Shown one piece after another: positions 45,983 through 54,355 of a stretch of DNA of 64,000 nucleotides. Under the pieces are notes generated by a model. It had not been told where the DNA came from, searched no databases, and worked only from the letters and a program-made list of their open reading frames with translations. Made by a program: the position numbers and the translations under genes. Source of the stretch: Ramlibacter pinisoli (GTDB taxonomy: Bacteria > Pseudomonadota > Gammaproteobacteria > Burkholderiales > Burkholderiaceae_C); contig NZ_WSEL01000003.1 in assembly GCF_009758015.1 (NCBI RefSeq), positions 1,550,001 to 1,614,000 on the forward strand, written 5' to 3'. Positions within the stretch are counted from its first letter, which is position 1, and every line of letters starts with the position of its first letter.

Positions 45983-46615
45983 TCAGTCGATGAGCTTGTT
46001 CTTCAGGGCGTAGTAGGTCAGGTCGCTGTTGGAGGCCAGGCTCATCTTCTCCATCAGGCGCGTGCGGTACGTGCTGACGGTCTTGACCGACAGCGACAGC
46101 GCCTTGGCGATGTCGCCGGCCGTCTCGCCCTTGGCCAGTTTCAGGAACACCTGGAACTCGCGCTCGGACAGCTGCTCGTGCGGCGCGCCGCCTTCCTTGC
46201 GATTGAGCTGCTGCGCGAGCAGTTCCGCCACCGCGGGGGAGATGTAGCGGCGCCCGAGGGCGATGGTGCGGATCGCGTTGACGATCTCCATCGGCTCGCA
46301 TTCCTTGTTGAGGTAACCGCTGGCACCCTGGCGAATGAGGTTCATCGCATAGTGCTCCTCGGGATAACCCGAGAGGATCAGGATGCCGACGTCCGGCGCC
46401 TTCGCGCGGATCATGCCGAGGGCATCGATGCCGCTCTGCCCGGGCATCGACAGGTCCATGACAAGCACGTCGAGCTCCGTGGTGCGAACCAGGTCGATCG
46501 CCTCGCGGCCGCTGGCGGCCTCGCCCACCACCCGCAGGTCCACCTGCTCGGAGAAGAACTGCTTGAGCCCCGACCGAACGATGGCATGGTCATCCACAAT
46601 GCCGACTTTGATCAT
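45983..46615 (-). CDS. NarL/FixJ-type response regulator
   Basis: A 210-residue regulator: receiver domain (GIVDDHAIVRSGLKQFF, phospho-Asp in DVLVMDLSMPG, LILSGYPEEHYA, Lys in SGYLNKE) and a LuxR-type helix-turn-helix (LSEREFQVFLKLAKGETAGDIAKALSLS). All phosphorylation residues are present. It is divergent from the histidine kinase gene across 121 bp and is very likely its cognate regulator. Confidence 0.92.
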   Translation of the reverse strand: MIKVGIVDDHAIVRSGLKQFFSEQVDLRVVGEAASGREAIDLVRTTELDVLVMDLSMPGQSGIDALGMIRAKAPDVGILILSGYPEEHYAMNLIRQGASGYLNKECEPMEIVNAIRTIALGRRYISPAVAELLAQQLNRKEGGAPHEQLSEREFQVFLKLAKGETAGDIAKALSLSVKTVSTYRTRLMEKMSLASNSDLTYYALKNKLID

Positions 46616-46736
46616 GTGTCTTCGCTTTCAGTGCTGCTTTGGCCATTGTGGCCCATCCCGAAACTGAAATGGCCTACCCTTCAGTCATGATTATTCAGCT
46701 TTTTGGTCGGCTCAGGGGGCCCAGGCATTGAAGTCC

Positions 46737-48086
46737 ATGGTCCGTTCAGCATGGCCCAGAATGGCTATCGCCCTGGTGCTGGCCGTGCTGGCCGCCTGCG
46801 TCCTCATCGGCATCAACGAAGCCGGACACGGAAGATCGCTGAGCGCGCTCAACAACATGACGCGCGATTTCGAGACGCGCGGATCCCTCAACCGCTTGCT
46901 GCAGCACGTGCTGGATGCCGAAACCGGATCGCGCGGGTTCCTGCTCACCGGCGACCCACGATACCTCGAGCCATACGACCGGGCCGTCGCCGAGATCGGG
47001 CAGGACCTCGAGGCCCTGCGCAGGGCGTACGCCGACTCGGCCGAGCAGGCGCCGGTGCTGGGCCAGCTGGGCCGCAACGTGCAGCGCAAGCTGGCCGAGA
47101 TGGACTTGTCGGTCCGCATGCGCAAACAGGGCAACGAGGATGCCTGGAAATTCGTGCTGCTCACCGACGTCGGCAAGGAACAGATGGACGCCATCCGCGA
47201 GCAGGCCGGCAAACTGATCGGCAGCACCGCCGCCCGCATCGACGACAGCCAGTCCGAGGTGCGCCGCGCCCTGACGCTCTCGCGCGCCGGCATTGCGGTC
47301 GCCACCCTGGTGGCCCTGCTGGCCTTCTGGCTGTCGCTGCGCCAGAGCACCGCGCTCAAGCTCGCCGGTGAGCAGCAGCAGCTCGCGCTTCAGCAGGAAA
47401 GGGACCTGCTGGAGCGGCAGGTGCGCGATCGCACCGCCTCGCTGGCCGAGCTGGCCACCCACCTGCAGCAGGTGCGCGAGGAGGAGCGCGGCCACCTGGC
47501 GCGCGAACTGCACGACGAGCTGGGCGCGCTGCTCACGGCGGCCAAGCTCGATGTGGCGCGCCTGAAGTCGCGCCTGGGCGAGCCGCCGGCGGAGGTGGGG
47601 CAGCGCCTGCAGCACCTCACCGAGACCCTCAACAGCGGTATCGCCCTCAAGCGCCGCATCATCGAGGACCTGCGGCCGTCCTCCCTCTCCAACCTGGGCC
47701 TCACCGCGTCGCTGGAGATCCTGGCGCGCGAGTTCTCCGAGCGGTCGGGCGTGGAAGTGGCTTCCTCGCTGGAGCCGGTCGACCTCGACGAGGCCAGCCA
47801 GCTCACCGTCTACCGGCTGGTGCAGGAGTCGCTCACCAACATCGGCAAGTACGCGGAAGCACGCCACGCCGAGATTGCGGTGCATGCGTACACCGGCCAT
47901 GTGGAGGTCATGGTGCGCGACGACGGCAAGGGCTTCGATACCGTCAAGGCCCGGCGCTCCACGCACGGGCTGGCCGGCATGCGCCACCGGGTCGAGGCGG
48001 CCGGCGGGCGGCTCACCGTCAGCTCGGCACCGGGGTCCGGCACGCGCGTGGTGGCCGTGTTGCCGGCGCAGGCGCAGACCGCCTGA
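46737..48086 (+). CDS. CHASE3-domain sensor histidine kinase, HisKA_3 type
   Basis: A 449-residue inner-membrane kinase. A first membrane segment (about 8-28), a periplasmic helical CHASE3 domain (with the LQHVLDAETGSRGFLLTGDPRYLEPYDRA signature parts) and a second segment near 185-205 lead to a HisKA_3 dimerisation domain with the phospho-His in HLARELHDELGALLTA and an HATPase_c domain (QESLTNIGKYAEA, DDGKGF, HGLAGMRHRVEAAGG). This class phosphorylates NarL-type regulators, matching the divergent neighbour. An alternative TTG start lies three codons upstream; ribosome-site spacing does not decide. Confidence 0.92.
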   Translation: MVRSAWPRMAIALVLAVLAACVLIGINEAGHGRSLSALNNMTRDFETRGSLNRLLQHVLDAETGSRGFLLTGDPRYLEPYDRAVAEIGQDLEALRRAYADSAEQAPVLGQLGRNVQRKLAEMDLSVRMRKQGNEDAWKFVLLTDVGKEQMDAIREQAGKLIGSTAARIDDSQSEVRRALTLSRAGIAVATLVALLAFWLSLRQSTALKLAGEQQQLALQQERDLLERQVRDRTASLAELATHLQQVREEERGHLARELHDELGALLTAAKLDVARLKSRLGEPPAEVGQRLQHLTETLNSGIALKRRIIEDLRPSSLSNLGLTASLEILAREFSERSGVEVASSLEPVDLDEASQLTVYRLVQESLTNIGKYAEARHAEIAVHAYTGHVEVMVRDDGKGFDTVKARRSTHGLAGMRHRVEAAGGRLTVSSAPGSGTRVVAVLPAQAQTA

Positions 48087-48274
48087 TCTGTAGGACGGCG
48101 CGCACAAACCCCCTCCCCGGATGCCGACAAGGTCTCACGCCTGTCGCTGATCAGGCACGGCCTACCCCCCCGCATACGCTTGTCGGCGTAGCGCGATCGA
48201 GACACGACCGGCGCTGTCCGCGGCGCCGCGCTCGTGCCGCGGCGCGCACCCAGCCATCCAGAGGAAGGACAGCC

Positions 48275-48577
48275 ATGCCCTATAGCAGCAGAACGTCCCG
48301 CGCCACCGCGGCCACCCAGAACCTTGCCGACGACGCCCTGGAGCGCGTGCGCGACCTGCGCTCCGGCGTGCAGGACCTCGCCAGCCGCGGCCTGGGCGCC
48401 GTGGGCGAAACGGCCAGCGCCGCGCAGGAGCGCCTGGGCCGCTATGCCGGCGTGACCGGCCGCTACGTGACCGAGCAACCCGTGAAGTCGGCGCTGATCG
48501 CTGCCGCCGTGGGCGCCGCCGTCGCCGCCATCGTGCTGGTGGCGCGCAACCGCCGCAACACCCGCTACTACTACTGA
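48275..48577 (+). CDS. DUF883/ElaB-like membrane-anchored protein
   Basis: A 100-residue protein with a helical, Ala/Arg/Glu-rich N-terminal part and one C-terminal membrane helix (SALIAAAVGAAVAAIVLVA) ending in Arg/Tyr residues. E. coli ElaB/YqjD of this type anchor ribosomes or act in stationary-phase stress. GAGGAAGG lies 6-7 nt before the ATG. It opens a tight row of envelope-stress genes. Confidence 0.85.
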   Translation: MPYSSRTSRATAATQNLADDALERVRDLRSGVQDLASRGLGAVGETASAAQERLGRYAGVTGRYVTEQPVKSALIAAAVGAAVAAIVLVARNRRNTRYYY

Positions 48578-48594
48578 GCGCCGCCCGGCTCGCC

Positions 48595-48975
48595 ATGGCC
48601 CTCGTCCACCCCATCTTCTCGGTCCTCGTCAGCCGGCCAGAGCTGGTCATGGACCATGTCGCCGGCTACGCCGCTCTCATGCAGGAGGAAGCCTCCAGCG
48701 TCGGCACGGAAGTCACCAAGCGGGGGATCGCGTGGGTCGTGTGCGGGGTCGGGATGCTCTTGTTCCTGATCCTCGCCGGCGTGGCGCTGATGCTCGGCAC
48801 GTTGCACGAGACGTTCCACTGGTCCCTGGTGCTGGTGCCGGCGGTGCCGCTGGTGTTGGCGGCGGTGGCCTTCGGCATCGCGCGCAAGCCGATGCCGAAC
48901 CGGGCGTTCGCCGAACTGAGGGCACAGCTCGGTGCTGATGCCCAGGCCCTGCGCACGCTCGGGGGCCGTCCGTGA
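48595..48975 (+). CDS. Phage-holin superfamily III-type (YqjE-like) membrane protein
   Basis: A 126-residue protein with two membrane segments at about 45-70 and 78-98. The arrangement after a DUF883 gene matches E. coli yqjD-yqjE, so it is a YqjE-like stress protein and not a lysis holin. Stop overlaps the next gene's GTG start (GTGA). Confidence 0.8.
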   Translation: MALVHPIFSVLVSRPELVMDHVAGYAALMQEEASSVGTEVTKRGIAWVVCGVGMLLFLILAGVALMLGTLHETFHWSLVLVPAVPLVLAAVAFGIARKPMPNRAFAELRAQLGADAQALRTLGGRP

Positions 48976-49430
48976 GCACGGGCGGCGAACAGCTCGAACG
49001 CACGCGGCTGGCGATCCTCGACTATGTGCACCGGAAGGAACTGCGCAAGAAGGGACTGCAGGCCGAGGACCTCGGCGCGCAGTTCGAGCCCGGCGAGCCC
49101 CCTCCGCGCACGCGCCGCCGCCGATCCGGACCGGACTGGCTGGAGCACGCCCGCGACATCGTCGAGGACTGGTGGCGCTATCACCCGGCCCACATGGCCG
49201 TCGACCTGGCCCGCCCCGCGCTCGCGTCCTATGCACGGCGCAAGCCGATGCAGTTCCTGGGCATCGCGGCGGCCACCGGCGCCGTGCTGGTGCTGCTGCG
49301 CCCGTGGAAGCTGATTTCCGCCACCGGCGTGCTGGTGGCGCTGGCGAAGTCGCCCCAGGTGGCATCGCTGGTGATGTCCGCGATGGCGTCATCGCACAAC
49401 CCGCGCGGCGACGAGGCCGACGAAGAATGA
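48972..49430 (+). CDS. YqjK-like conserved hypothetical protein
   Basis: A 152-residue basic protein from a GTG that overlaps the upstream stop. A charged N-terminal half (LRKKGLQAEDL, RTRRRRS) is followed by one or two hydrophobic stretches (FLGIAAATGAVLVLLRPW; LISATGVLVALA) and an acidic tail. Not recognised by sequence; position after DUF883 and YqjE-like genes suggests the YqjK slot. Confidence 0.7.
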   Translation: MSTGGEQLERTRLAILDYVHRKELRKKGLQAEDLGAQFEPGEPPPRTRRRRSGPDWLEHARDIVEDWWRYHPAHMAVDLARPALASYARRKPMQFLGIAAATGAVLVLLRPWKLISATGVLVALAKSPQVASLVMSAMASSHNPRGDEADEE

Positions 49431-49519
49431 CGACGAGCACCGGCCGGTGACAGTGCGACTTGCCGGTGCGCAAACCGAGACCGAGACGCACTTCAACTGA
49501 CAGACAAGGGAGAACACAC

Positions 49520-49834
49520 ATGATCCAAACCCGCATCCTCGCCGCCGCCGTCCTGGCAGTGGCCACCCTCGCCGGCACCGGCTGCGCGGTCACGCGCGGC
49601 CAGGAAAGCGCCGGCTCGTACATCGACGACACCACGACCACCACGGCGGTGAAGACCAAGTTCGTCGAGGACAAGACCGTTGACGCGTCGTCCATCAAGG
49701 TCGAGACCCTGAACGGCACGGTGCAGCTGTCCGGCTTCGCCAAGTCCAGCGCCGAGAAGACCCAGGCCGAATACCTGGCCCGTAACACCAAGGGCGTGCG
49801 CACGGTCAAGAACGACATCGTCGTGCGTCCCTGA
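49520..49834 (+). CDS. BON-domain envelope protein
   Basis: A 104-residue exported protein. The signal peptide ends near AGTGCAV, a weak lipobox with Cys22, followed by one BON domain (SYIDDTTTTTAVKTKFVEDK, VETLNGTVQLSGFA, EYLARNTKGVRTVKNDIVV) as in OsmY, which binds phospholipid or stabilises the envelope. AAGGGAGA lies 7 nt before the ATG. One of two BON genes in this stress cluster. Confidence 0.9.
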   Translation: MIQTRILAAAVLAVATLAGTGCAVTRGQESAGSYIDDTTTTTAVKTKFVEDKTVDASSIKVETLNGTVQLSGFAKSSAEKTQAEYLARNTKGVRTVKNDIVVRP

Positions 49835-49906
49835 CCTGACCCTTCCCGCGCCGCCGCAGCGGCGGCGCGCAATCACCGGGCCGGCGCTCGCCGGCGCAAG
49901 CCCCCC

Positions 49907-51079
49907 ATGAGAACCTTCCGCTGCGACCACTGCGGCCATCCGCTGTTCTTCGAGAACGTCCAGTGCCTGCAGTGCGGCAGCGCGCTCGCGTTCCTGCCGC
50001 ACCGGCTGGCGCTGTGCGCCATCGAGCCGGTCGCCGGGCAGGACGGCAGCTGGCAGCGCCGCACGACCGCCGGCCGGCAGGCGCAGCACCGCTACCGCCT
50101 GTGCCAGAACCACGTCGACCACCAGGCCTGCAACTTCGCGGTCCCGGCGGAAGACCCCAATCCCTATTGCGTCTCGTGCCGCCAGACGCGCGTCCTGCCG
50201 GACCTGTCGGTGCCGGACAACGTCGAGCGCTGGTACCGCATCGAGGTGGCCAAGCGCCGCCTGTTCTACACGCTGGCGCGCCTGGGGCTGGTCGAGGTCA
50301 TGCCGCAAAGCGGCGGGCGCGACGGGCCCGTCTTCGAATTCATGGCCGACATGCCCGGCCAGATGGTCATGACCGGCCATGCCAACGGCGTGATCACGCT
50401 CAACGTCGCCGAGGCCGACGACGCCGAGCGCGTCAAGCGGCGGGTCGAGATGCGCGAGCCGTACCGCACGCTGCTGGGCCACCTGCGCCACGAGTCGGGC
50501 CACTTCTACTGGGACCGGCTGATCGAGGAAGGCGGCCGCGTCGAGGCATTCCGGCAAGTGTTCGGCGACGAGAGGGCGGACTACTCGGAAGCCCTGCAAC
50601 GCCACTACGCCGCCGGCGGCCAGCCGGCCAACTGGCAGCAGGGCTTCGTCAGTGCCTACGCGACCTCCCACCCGTGGGAGGATTGGGCCGAGACCTGGGC
50701 CCACTACCTGCACATGGTCGACCTGCTGGAGACGGCGGCCTCCTACAACACCCGCGTCGAGGTGCCCGGCGCCGGCGGCGACGAAGAAGTGGGCGATCCG
50801 TTCGAAGGCCGTGAGCGCGACTTCGACCGGCTGGTCGAGCAATGGGTGCCCGTCACGCTGCTGCTCAACAGCCTCAGCCGCAGCTTGGGCCAGGGCGACG
50901 CCTACCCCTTCGCGCTGAGCCCGACGTCGCTCGACAAGCTGCGCTTCATCCATGAGGTGATCTACGCGCCGCGCGCCGAGCCCGGCGCCGGCGCCGACGA
51001 GGCCGACCCGACCCGGGCGAGGAAGGGCGGCGAGCCGGGCACCGGCGGCGCCCCGCAACCGGCCCCAGCCGCCCGCTGA
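49907..51079 (+). CDS. Putative zinc-binding metallopeptidase with zinc ribbon
   Basis: A 390-residue cytoplasmic protein. An N-terminal zinc ribbon (CDHCGHPLFFENVQCLQCG) and a second Cys pair (CVSCRQTR near 88) precede a peptidase-like domain with HESGHFYW near residue 200, a thermolysin-like HExxH variant (HESGH), and a downstream EDWAETWAHY that may give the third ligand. The end is Gly/Pro/Ala-rich and disordered. It belongs to the uncharacterised Peptidase_Mx group. It stops 6 bp from the convergent BON lipoprotein gene. Confidence 0.83.
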   Translation: MRTFRCDHCGHPLFFENVQCLQCGSALAFLPHRLALCAIEPVAGQDGSWQRRTTAGRQAQHRYRLCQNHVDHQACNFAVPAEDPNPYCVSCRQTRVLPDLSVPDNVERWYRIEVAKRRLFYTLARLGLVEVMPQSGGRDGPVFEFMADMPGQMVMTGHANGVITLNVAEADDAERVKRRVEMREPYRTLLGHLRHESGHFYWDRLIEEGGRVEAFRQVFGDERADYSEALQRHYAAGGQPANWQQGFVSAYATSHPWEDWAETWAHYLHMVDLLETAASYNTRVEVPGAGGDEEVGDPFEGRERDFDRLVEQWVPVTLLLNSLSRSLGQGDAYPFALSPTSLDKLRFIHEVIYAPRAEPGAGADEADPTRARKGGEPGTGGAPQPAPAAR

Positions 51080-51085
51080 GGCGGC

Positions 51086-51649
51086 CTAGCCCGAGACCAG
51101 CGTGAGCTGGTCGTTGACCGAGCGGACGTCCTTGACGCCGCGGGCGATCTCGCTGGCGCGCGCCTTGGCCGCCGCGCTCGGCACCGAGCCGCTGAGCGTG
51201 ACCACGCCTTCGCGCGAATCGACGTCGATGCGCAGCGGATTGAGCTCCTTGTCGGCCTTCAGGCCCTTGAGGACCATGGACGTGATCTTGCTGTCGTCCG
51301 GCTTGCGCTCCGCACCGGCGGCCCCGGTGCCATAGGCCTGCTCGCGCGTGTCGCGCGACGCCCCCATGACGCTGGTGCCGGTGTCGGCCGCCGCGCTGCG
51401 GGTGCTGTCGGCCGCTTCGCCCGTCCTGTCCCTGGCCGTGGTGGCGGTGTCGCCGGCCTTCGGGCGCGCCGTCGCGGCGCTCTCGCGCGCATCCTGGCGG
51501 GCACTGCGGGTAGCCTGGCCGCTGCGTTCCACGGCCGAGTCGTGTTTCTGGCCGACCGTCGGGTCGTCGATGCGTTCGCCGCAACCGGCCACGGACAGCA
51601 GCGCCGCCAGCGAGGCGGCGACGAGGGCGGTATGCCGTGCATGCTGCAT
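51086..51649 (-). CDS. BON-domain lipoprotein
   Basis: A 187-residue lipoprotein. The lipobox VAGC puts the lipidated Cys at 23. A long Ala/Arg/Asp/Thr-rich disordered region (about 30-105) precedes one BON domain (KITSMVLKGLKADKEL, IDVDSREGVVTLSGSVPS, GVKDVRSVNDQLTLV). The BON domain resembles the one in the 104-residue protein at 49520. Placed at the end of the stress-gene row. Confidence 0.88.
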   Translation of the reverse strand: MQHARHTALVAASLAALLSVAGCGERIDDPTVGQKHDSAVERSGQATRSARQDARESAATARPKAGDTATTARDRTGEAADSTRSAAADTGTSVMGASRDTREQAYGTGAAGAERKPDDSKITSMVLKGLKADKELNPLRIDVDSREGVVTLSGSVPSAAAKARASEIARGVKDVRSVNDQLTLVSG

Positions 51650-51772
51650 GAGGTGTCCTTTCCTGCTGAGTTCCAGGGCTGCGCCCCGGTCACGCCACTC
51701 TATGAAGGGCTGGTCGACGCAGGAGCGGCGATGGCCGCAAGAGCCTGTAGGAACTGACGGTCGTGTTGCGGC

Positions 51773-54322
51773 TCAGCCGGCATCGCGCTCCATGTCGCGC
51801 AGGATGCGATCCAGTCGGCTGGAGAGCTGTTCGGTGGTCAGCTTCTCGCGGAACCGCTCGACCATCAGCGGCAGGCTCATCGGGCTGGGATGGCGCAGCT
51901 CGACCAGCTGGAGGGCGCGCCCACCCATGCGCTCCAGCGTCGCCCGCAGGCGCGAGACCTCCAGCTCCTGGCTCAACACTTCCTGCTCGGCCTGGGTGAG
52001 CAGCAGGTTGCCGCGGTCGTACTTGCGGAACACTTCGTAGAACAGGCCGCTGGACGCCTGCAGCTGGCGCATGCTCTTGGGCTGGCCGGGGTAGCCGGTG
52101 AAGATGAGCCCCGCAACACGGGCGATCTCGCGGAAGCGCCGCTGGGCCAGCTCGGACGAGTTGAGCGAGGCCAGCACGTCGTGCAGCAGGTCGCCCGGCT
52201 CGAAGGCGGAGCCGTCGCGCACCGGCGCCAGGTCGAACGGCTCCGCGCTCACGAGTTCGAAGCCGTAGTCGTTGATCGAGATGCTGAAGGTGTTGGGCCG
52301 CTCGCGCGCCAGCCGCCAGGCCAGCAGGCTGGCCAGCCCCAGGTGCACGTGGCGGCCGGCGAACGGGTGCACGTACAGGTGCTGGCCTTCGCGCGAGCGG
52401 AAGCTCTCGACCAGCAGCATGCCGGGCGTGGGGATGCGCGAGAGCCGGGCCTGGGTCTCGAGCATGGGGCGCGCTGCCCGCAGTTCCGGGTGCGGGTAGC
52501 GGCCCTGGGCCGCGGTCTGCAGCATCTCGAGCACGGCATCGCCCATCTCGGTCGACAGGGCCATCTTGCTGCCCTGCCAGGTCGGCACCGTGCCCTTGCT
52601 GCGCGTCGCCTTGCGCACGTAGGCAGCCATGTCCTGCACCCGGACGAACTCGAGCAGCTTGCCGGCGAAGTAGAAGCAGTCGCCCTTGCGCAGCCGGGCG
52701 ATGAAGCCTTCCTCGATGGTGCCGATGGTGCCGCCCGACAGGTACTTCACCTGCATCGAGGCGTCGCTCACGATGGTGCCCACCGACAGCCGGTGGCGGC
52801 GCGCCACGCCGCGATCGGGCACGTGCCACAGGCCGTCGTCGCCGCGCCGGATGCGGTGATAGTCGGGATAGGCGGTCAGGCTCTCGCCACCGCGCTCGCA
52901 GAACACCAGCGCCCAGTCGAACTCGGCGCGCGTCAGCGTCCGATACGACCACGCGGTCCGCACCTCCTCGAACAGGGCGTCGGCGTCGAAACCGCCGCCC
53001 AGCGCCACCGTGACCAGGTGCTGCACCAGCACGTCGAGCGGCTTGGCCGGCGCCTCGCGCCGCTCGATGCGGCCGTGCGCCGCCGCCTCGCGCGCCGCCG
53101 CCGCCTCGACGATCTCCATCGTGTGGGTCGGCACCAGGGTCAGCCGGCTGGCGCGCCCCGGCGCGTGGCCGCTGCGGCCGGCACGCTGCAACATGCGCGC
53201 CACGCCCTTGGCCGAGCCGATCTGCAGTACCCGCTCGACCGGCAGGAAATCCACTCCCAGGTCGAGCGAGGAGGTCGCGACCACGGCCCGCAGCCGCCCG
53301 TCCTTCAGGCCGGCCTCCACCCACTCGCGCGTGGCGCGGTCGAGCGAGCCGTGGTGCAGCGCGATGTCGCCCGCCCATTCGGGCCGCGCCTGCAGCAGCA
53401 GCTGGTACCAGATCTCGGCCTGGGACCGGACGTTGGTGAACACCAGCGTCGTGCCCTTCGCCTGCTCGATCTCCTCGACCACCGGCAGCTGCATGCGGGC
53501 GCCGAGGTGGCCGGCCCAGGAGTACTTGCCCGGATCGGGCGGGACCAGCGTGTCGATCGCCAGCCGCTTGTCGATCTTGCCGCGCACCAGCGCCGGCGCC
53601 GGTTGCGCGGCCTCGCCGCACAGCACCGCCATCGCCTCCTCCAGGTTGCCCAGGGTGGCGCTCAGGCCCCAGGTGACCAGGGCCGGATTCCAGCGCCGCA
53701 GGCGTGCCAGCGCGAGCTGGGTCTGCACGCCGCGCTTGCTGCCGATCAGCTCGTGCCACTCGTCGACCACGACGAACCCGACCGTCTGCAGTTCCTCGCG
53801 CGCCTGCTCGCGGGTCAGCATGAGGCTGAGCGACTCCGGGGTGGTGACCAGCACGGTGGGAAAGCGCCGGTCCTGGCGTGCCCGTTCGGCACTGGCGGTG
53901 TCGCCGGTGCGCTGGCCCAGGGTCCAGCTGGGCGCCAGGTCCTGCAGGGGCTGGGCCAGGGCCCGGGTGGTGTCGGCGGCCAGGGCCCGCATCGGCGTGA
54001 TCCACAGCACCCGCAACGGCTCGGCCGAGCGCCCCGGCACCTGCCCCTGCAGCAGGACGTCGAGCATGCCCAGCCACACGGCGTAGGTCTTGCCGGCGCC
54101 GGTGGTGGCGTGCAGCAGGCCGCTGCGGCCCTGCGCGATCGCCTTCCAGACGTCGCGCTGGAACGCGAACGGCTTCCAGCCGCGCCCGGCCATCCAGTGC
54201 CGTCCTGTCGAGCCTGCGGCAGCCCGCGCCGACCGCTTTCTCGGCACCGCGCCGGGCGCAGGGCGCGACGCGGGCCATGGTTCAATCGGGTCCGGCGATT
54301 GTTCTTCCATCGACCGATTCAT
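51773..54322 (-). CDS. Lhr-type DEXH-box helicase, ligase-associated subfamily
   Basis: A superfamily 2 helicase of 849 residues. Motifs in order: FQRDVWKAIAQGRSG (Q-motif), Walker A ATTGAGKTYAV, Ia ITPMRALAADT, TTPESLS, the Walker B variant VVDEWHEL, LSATLGN, and in the second RecA domain TLVFTNVRS, ATSSLDLGVDF and RAGRSGH; Lhr-specific winged-helix and C-terminal domains follow. The DEWHEL box and length near 830 fit the ligase-associated group, normally next to an ATP-dependent DNA ligase and a nuclease; neither is adjacent here. Starts at 54322 or 54310 are both possible. Divergent from the Bug gene. Confidence 0.9.
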   Translation of the reverse strand: MNRSMEEQSPDPIEPWPASRPAPGAVPRKRSARAAAGSTGRHWMAGRGWKPFAFQRDVWKAIAQGRSGLLHATTGAGKTYAVWLGMLDVLLQGQVPGRSAEPLRVLWITPMRALAADTTRALAQPLQDLAPSWTLGQRTGDTASAERARQDRRFPTVLVTTPESLSLMLTREQAREELQTVGFVVVDEWHELIGSKRGVQTQLALARLRRWNPALVTWGLSATLGNLEEAMAVLCGEAAQPAPALVRGKIDKRLAIDTLVPPDPGKYSWAGHLGARMQLPVVEEIEQAKGTTLVFTNVRSQAEIWYQLLLQARPEWAGDIALHHGSLDRATREWVEAGLKDGRLRAVVATSSLDLGVDFLPVERVLQIGSAKGVARMLQRAGRSGHAPGRASRLTLVPTHTMEIVEAAAAREAAAHGRIERREAPAKPLDVLVQHLVTVALGGGFDADALFEEVRTAWSYRTLTRAEFDWALVFCERGGESLTAYPDYHRIRRGDDGLWHVPDRGVARRHRLSVGTIVSDASMQVKYLSGGTIGTIEEGFIARLRKGDCFYFAGKLLEFVRVQDMAAYVRKATRSKGTVPTWQGSKMALSTEMGDAVLEMLQTAAQGRYPHPELRAARPMLETQARLSRIPTPGMLLVESFRSREGQHLYVHPFAGRHVHLGLASLLAWRLARERPNTFSISINDYGFELVSAEPFDLAPVRDGSAFEPGDLLHDVLASLNSSELAQRRFREIARVAGLIFTGYPGQPKSMRQLQASSGLFYEVFRKYDRGNLLLTQAEQEVLSQELEVSRLRATLERMGGRALQLVELRHPSPMSLPLMVERFREKLTTEQLSSRLDRILRDMERDAG

Positions 54323-54355
54323 TGTCGCCCGACGAGCGACCGCCAGGAGACACAC

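Noticed and set aside
48595..48975. Phage holin
   Set aside because: The name comes from a superfamily label; context after a DUF883 gene matches the chromosomal yqjD-yqjE stress pair, with no endolysin or phage genes.
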